A DNA stretch of 64,000 nucleotides from contig NC_086021.1 of NCBI RefSeq assembly GCF_036323735.1, forward strand, positions 161,990,976-162,054,975, read 5' to 3'. The notes beneath the pieces are model-generated. The model had not been told where the DNA came from. It did no database searches and saw only the letters and a list, made by a program, of their open reading frames with translations. The stretch comes from Rattus norvegicus (lineage: Eukaryota > Chordata > Mammalia > Rodentia > Muridae). The position numbers and the translations under genes were made by a program. Position 1 is the first letter of the stretch. Each line of letters begins with the position of its first letter. Below are positions 61,001-64,000 of the stretch, piece by piece.

Positions 61001-62704
61001 GAAACGAGTGACCTTTTCCACATAGCCTCCTCACACTTTTCGGTCCTTTTCCCGTTTCTTCCTGCAGGGACCGAACAGCATCAACAGCCTGCCCCCGGGG
61101 GTCGTGGAGGGTGAGTATCTGGAAGCAGGGGTCTCGCCATCAGGAATATCTATCAGCTTAGGTTCTGAGTTGTAGTAGTGGGAAAAAGTCAAAAACATCT
61201 GTATTTGGTTTTTGTCAATCTGTGATGAAACACTATGACCGAAAGCAACTTGGGGGGAGGAAAGGCTTTATCTCATCTTACAGTTCGAGGGTCACACAGA
61301 CCATCACTGAGGGAAATCAGGGTGTCAGAACAGGAACTCGACAGGAAGCTAGAGACAGGAACTGAAGCAGAGAAAAGGTGCTTACTGGTTTGCTCAACCT
61401 GCTTTCTTATACAACCCCAAAGCAGCTGTTCAGGGGAAGCACCATCCATAGTAGGCCAGCCATCCTATCAATCCCTCTGCAATAATCATCAATCTAAAAA
61501 GAGAATTATCTGCAGACTTGCCCACCGACCAGTCTGATTGGCACACTCTGTCTTTGAAGTTCTCCCTTCCCAGGTGACTCTAGTTTGTGACAGAAACTAA
61601 CCGGCAACCTTGAATAGCCTTTGAATTACCCCGGTGTCTTGCCCAGGCTCTTGTCTTCCTAGAATGTTGTCCAGTGGTGTGAACAAAGCCCTGAAAGTGT
61701 TAGCTAGCAGAGGGCCCAGCACAGCAGGCTGCTCTGTTGCAAAGGAGTGGTGTACTGGGGGATGGCATGGGGACCCATCCTGGCATCTCTGTTCCTGGCA
61801 GGCTCTGAGGACACCATTGTGGTCGCACTGTACGACTATGAGGCCATTCACCGTGAAGACCTCAGCTTCCAGAAGGGAGACCAGATGGTGGTTCTGGAGG
61901 AGTGAGTGCCCCCCCTTGAGACACACCCACCTGCAGGGCTTAGCTACAAGTCCATTTTGCATCCTTGAAGAGCCCGACACCCTGATTCTGGGAGTAACTG
62001 ATGAGAATCTGACTGCACACCATAGAGGACCTACCTCTTAGTAACAAAACCAGAGATGGAACCTATGTCCTCCCAAGCAGGATCTCCACAAAGCCTCCCT
62101 AAGGGATGGAGGCCTAAGTGTCCGGGCTCCAGGCTGACCTGTGGGCCTGGCCCCTCCAGAAATCCCAGGGTCTCTGAGCTCCCCACCTGTGACAGTCACA
62201 GCCTTCACCATCAGGCTCTTTCAAGATTGTACTGAGACCTGGGAATGAGACCTGGTCATGCCTAGACAAACCCTTGAGCCTTCTAGCTGAACCAGTGGGA
62301 GTGCTTCCAGAACACAGGTCCCAGACTGGGTCAAGGTAGTCCAGCCAAAGACACACATCCAGGAGAAAGAATGGATCCAAAGACCCAAGCTATGGCCTAT
62401 GACTTGGGGTGCAGGCTTCACTCCAGACTCCTGTGGAGACTGTCACACCCCTACCCTAGTCCTCAGCACATGCTAGGTACTCTGCCCCTCATACCTCCAG
62501 CTCCCAGAGTGTGTGGGAGGGGGAGCTTCTAGGCCCAAGTAGGGCCACAGCAGACTGAAGAAGGTTCCTGTGCCAGCTGACCCTTCTCTCCCTCCTTCAC
62601 CATAGGTCTGGGGAGTGGTGGAAGGCCCGTTCCCTGGCTACCAAGAAAGAAGGCTATATCCCAAGCAATTATGTAGCTCGAGTTAACTCTTTGGAGACTG
62701 AGGA
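41056..62704 (+). CDS. Hck: Hck, Src-family tyrosine kinase, 5' part (exons 1-5; continues off the right edge)
   Basis: Coding exons 41056-41117 (CTG-initiated isoform), 57337-57454, 61068-61110, 61802-61901 and 62606-62704 join in frame. Together they give 140 residues plus two bases of codon 141. The long isoform starts at CTG and reads (M)GGRSSCEDPGCPRGEGRVPR. The short isoform starts at ATG 57338 and reads MGCVKSRFL, with Gly2 for myristoylation and Cys3 for palmitoylation. A short unique region is followed by an SH3 domain, about residues 82-136 in long-form numbering. That domain shows ALYDYEA, an EWWKARS tryptophan pair and GYIPSNYV, all ligand-groove elements. The SH2 and kinase domains and the C-terminal regulatory tyrosine are outside the window. 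HCK signals downstream of Fc and integrin receptors in myeloid cells; this is family knowledge. Splice sites are all GT-AG. Confidence 0.96.
41118..49950 (+). other. Hck: Hck intron 1, 5' part
   Basis: (CA)n at 41419-41451, antisense SINE pieces (about 42000-42350), B3-type plus (about 42545-42745), ID 4, B1 plus (about 43448-43602), (GT)n 44261-44313, B2 minus (about 44820-45006) and (CA)n 45639-45671. Then B3 minus (about 46235-46430), B2 plus (about 46545-46720), (GT)n 46800-46854, (CA)n 47083-47126, antisense B4-type pieces (about 46900-47306 and 47600-47810) and MIRs (about 49345-49470 and 49785-49915). 47,900-49,300 is largely unique. No extra exon recognised. Confidence 0.7.
43182..43284 (+). 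mobile_element. ID element 4
   Basis: ID body with A-rich tail (AACAACAAC interruptions). Exact target duplication AAAAAGTGAAATGG at 43168-43181 and 43285-43298. Confidence 0.95.
50789..50899 (+). mobile_element. ID element 5
   Basis: ID body with a long A-rich (GAAA)n tail. Target duplication GAAAATCAGTGGATT at 50774-50788 and 50900-50914, within old L1. Confidence 0.95.
51077..51181 (+). mobile_element. ID element 6
   Basis: ID body with two variants (TTTGGCTCAGTGGTGGAGC). Target duplication AAGAAGATACTAGA at 51063-51076 and 51182-51195, within old L1. Confidence 0.95.
52250..52640 (+). mobile_element. Young rat-type L1, 5'-truncated to its 3' UTR
   Basis: Starts AGAACGGGACCCCCGTTGAA, runs through the G-rich GGGGAGGGGGAGGGG polypurine stretch typical of rat L1, and ends CCCAAGTTAATAAAG plus A-rich. 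Flanked by AAGAATGGCTAATCA and AAGAAAGGCTATCATCA, an imperfect target duplication in the older L1. Confidence 0.85.
53290..53520 (-). mobile_element. Ancient L1 piece, antisense
   Basis: GTGTGCAGTTCAGTGGCATT and the C-rich block that follows resemble the reverse complement of old L1 3' UTRs. Confidence 0.5.
53521..57336 (+). other. Hck: Hck intron 1, 3' part
   Basis: B3-type SINE (about 53590-53800), (CA)n 55003-55051, antisense B1 (about 55232-55340), B1-like plus with a tandem duplication (about 55645-55795) and B4 plus (about 56480-56695). 53,810-54,460 and 55,800-56,450 look unique or unrecognised. Confidence 0.65.
55702..55771 (+). repeat. 35-bp tandem duplication inside a B1-like SINE
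   Basis: Units 55702-55736 and 55737-55771 share TGAAAAATGTGAGTTTGAAA and the CCTGGGCTA end, with few differences. Confidence 0.92.
57337..57454 (+). CDS. Hck: Hck exon 2, ATG start and unique region
   Basis: One base completes Arg21 and is followed by 39 codons from ATG 57338. MGCVKS gives Gly2 and Cys3 as acylation sites with downstream basic residues. The unique region continues to YVPDPTSPKKL. Acceptor GTCGTCTCCAG, donor GTGAGT. Confidence 0.95.
57455..61067 (+). other. Hck: Hck intron 2
   Basis: B3-type SINE plus (about 57770-58080), rodent interspersed repeat (about 58112-58445, containing a C-rich block at 58329-58351), purine tract 58534-58664, B1 fragment (about 58665-58800), B2 plus (about 59243-59385), B3 plus (about 59455-59650) and antisense B1 (about 60510-60620). 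The remainder is unique. Confidence 0.7.
58534..58664. repeat. (GGGA/GAGA/GGAA)n polypurine tract
   Basis: About 130 bases of nearly pure G/A on the plus strand with repeated GGGAGGGAGGGA units. Confidence 0.92.
61068..61110 (+). CDS. Hck: Hck exon 3 (short unique-region exon)
   Basis: 43 bases, 14 codons plus one base: GPNSINSLPPGVVE. Acceptor TTCTTCCTGCAG, donor GTGAGT. It links the lipidated N-terminus to SH3. This is the fastest-diverging part of Src-family kinases. Confidence 0.92.
61111..61801 (+). other. Hck: Hck intron 3 with rodent interspersed repeat
   Basis: About 61208-61545 belongs to the same broad rodent repeat family as 16080 and 58112 (ATGAAACACTATGACCGAAA start). The rest is unique. 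Confidence 0.6.
61802..61901 (+). CDS. Hck: Hck exon 4 (SH3, first half)
   Basis: 100 bases, 32 whole codons: SEDTIVVALYDYEAIHRED and onward to QMVVLE. Contains the ALYDY ligand-binding motif and RT loop. Acceptor TTCCTGGCAG. The donor is placed at 61902 (GA|GTGAGT) because only that keeps the frame into exon 5. Confidence 0.96.
61902..62605 (+). other. Hck: Hck intron 4
   Basis: 704 bases of apparently unique sequence; no repeat or exon recognised. Confidence 0.8.
62606..62704 (+). CDS. Hck: Hck exon 5 (SH3, second half)
   Basis: 99 bases, 32 whole codons: SGEWWKARSLATKKEGYIPS then NYVARVNSLETE. Contains the conserved Trp pair and the PSNYV groove. Acceptor TTCACCATAG, donor GTAAGT. Ends with two bases of a Glu codon that continue in exon 6 beyond the window. 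Confidence 0.96.
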
Positions 62705-62935
62705 GTAAGTGTTCCAGCTCTGTCTTGCAGAGGGCGGCCGGAGCAAAACTGATCTGCTGCCACCTGATCACCTCTGCACACTCTCTCCTGCCTGCACCCT
62801 CTTCCTGGGGCTCTTGGCTGGCTCATTCCCATGCTTGAGGTCTCACAGACCCGTCCTAACACCCTGTCCCTTCTGTGACTCTCTCAGAGAGGCGTTTTTA
62901 CTTTCTTCTGAATATATCCCACTGGCAAAAGGGAA

Positions 62936-62936
<1 letters not shown>

Positions 62937-62969
<33 letters not shown>

Positions 62970-62995
62970 GATGATGATGATGATGTTGATGTTGG

Positions 62996-63042
<47 letters not shown>

Positions 63043-63099
63043 TTGGTGATGATGATGATGATGATGTTGATGATGATGATGATGTTGATGTTGGTGATG

Positions 63100-63131
<32 letters not shown>

Positions 63132-63134
63132 GAT
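62937..63134. repeat. (GTT)n-(GAT)n trinucleotide tract
   Basis: About 11 GTT units, then GAT runs broken by GTT and GGT, about 200 bases. It begins 232 bases after the exon 5 donor. Confidence 0.97.
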
Positions 63135-63293
63135 TGTCTGCACGTGTACTGTATGAGCTCTTGCACCTGGGCTCTGGGATTAGACTGCCTAAATTCTAAT
63201 CCTGACTCTTCCACTTCCAAGCTGTGTAGCCCCAGGCAAGCCTCTTGTCCTCCTGGTTCTCTCCGCTTTAAGCACTATAAAATAAGAATAATA

Positions 63294-63392
63294 GGGTTGG
63301 GGGCTTAGCTCAGTGGTAGAGCGCTTGCCTAGGAAGTGCAAGGCCCTGGGTTCGGTCCCCAGCTCCGAAAAAAAGAACCAAAAAAAAAAAAA
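63294..63392 (+). mobile_element. ID element 7
   Basis: ID body and A-rich tail. Target duplication AAGAATAATA at 63284-63293 and 63393-63402, located at the 3' end of a MIR. Confidence 0.95.
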
Positions 63393-64000
63393 AAGAATAA
63401 TAAAGGTGACAATCACGCACAGCTAGGTGCATAATAATCTCTTGATAGCTGGGGCTGGAAGCTCAGTGGTTAAGAACACTGGCTGTCCTGCTGGGACACA
63501 GGAGTTCAGTTCCCAACATGAGCGTGGAGATTCACAACTGCCTCTGGGATTCACTCCTGCTTAGGGGATCTGACACCCTTCTGGCCTCTGCATGCATGGG
63601 GAAAGGGGGGGGAGGGGAGAGAGATAATTAATATTTTTTTAATTGACAAATGAGCTGAGCTTAGTGGCACACTTCTTTAATCCCTAAACTCGGAAGGCAG
63701 AGGCAGATGGATCTCTGTGAGTTCAAGGCCAGCCTGGTCTACATAGTGAGTTCCAGGACAGTAGACCTATATAATGAGACACTGTATGGGGGGATTGGGG
63801 TGGGGTGATGAATGCTGGCTATCTTTCTCCCTTCTTCATAACTGAGGCAACAGAGACCCACAGATTTAAAGTCAGCTGGCAGGCTTGTGGCAGGGACTCT
63901 CTTCACATTGTGTTGCCTGAACTGTTCCTTTTTCTAGTGAGATAAAAAGAACTTTAGCCACTACAACATGAACTTTTCCATAAGTACCCAAAATAGCAAA

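Larger units (their letters stand above)
62705..64000 (+). other. Hck: Hck intron 5 (incomplete)
   Basis: Trinucleotide tract, MIR (about 63170-63293), ID 7, B2 plus (about 63447-63640) and B1 plus (about 63650-63790), then unique sequence. The next exon (SH2 start) is not reached. Confidence 0.85.

Noticed and set aside
1839..63392. ID elements as tRNA genes
   Set aside because: They keep Pol III boxes and tRNA-like 5' sequence, but have A-rich tails and target duplications; they are SINEs.

Overview
The window is mammalian, and almost certainly rat (Rattus) genomic DNA. It has GT-AG introns, B1/B2/B3/B4 and MIR SINEs, long (CA)n tracts, seven full-length ID elements (BC1-derived SINEs, abundant in rat) and a rat-type L1 3' UTR. 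The gene pair and order match the Ccm2l-Hck interval (human 20q11.21 synteny). No bacterial or viral genes are present.

Layout. 1-2.8 kb: upstream flank with an ID and MIRs. 2,839-18,400: Ccm2l, complete, plus strand, ten coding exons whose junction phases all join into one 564-codon reading frame, ending in a 3' UTR with AATAAA at 18,377. 18.4-40.7 kb: intergenic, mostly SINEs, old L1/L2 pieces, a 61-bp G-rich minisatellite and several microsatellites, with one low-repeat island (26.6-28.2 kb) holding clustered PU.1/ETS-like and KLF-like motifs. 40.7-64.0 kb: the 5' part of Hck on the plus strand: CpG-rich promoter, exon 1 with a CTG start, a 16.2-kb intron 1 containing a nested L1/SINE block, the ATG exon with the acylation motif, a short unique-region exon and two exons that together encode the SH3 domain. 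The SH2 and kinase exons lie beyond the right edge.

Function (from family knowledge). CCM2L is a paralogue of the cerebral cavernous malformation scaffold CCM2 and acts in endothelial HEG1-KRIT1-MEKK3 signalling. HCK is a myeloid Src-family tyrosine kinase made as two N-terminal isoforms by alternative initiation at CTG and ATG; both starts are visible here. The two genes are head-to-tail neighbours but are not known to act together.

I did not find a previously undescribed system. The best non-standard signals are a local 76/85-bp duplication that copied a SINE piece into an L2 element, a perfect (GT)5(GC)7(AC)5 palindrome in a Ccm2l intron, a four-fold GSWERR motif in Ccm2l exon 5, an ID element with a poly-G tail, the motif island between the genes, and an inverted TTAGCAT/ATGCTAA pair upstream of Hck. 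Repeat family names and ends come from reading, not from a masking program, so most repeat boundaries are approximate to about 10-30 bases.
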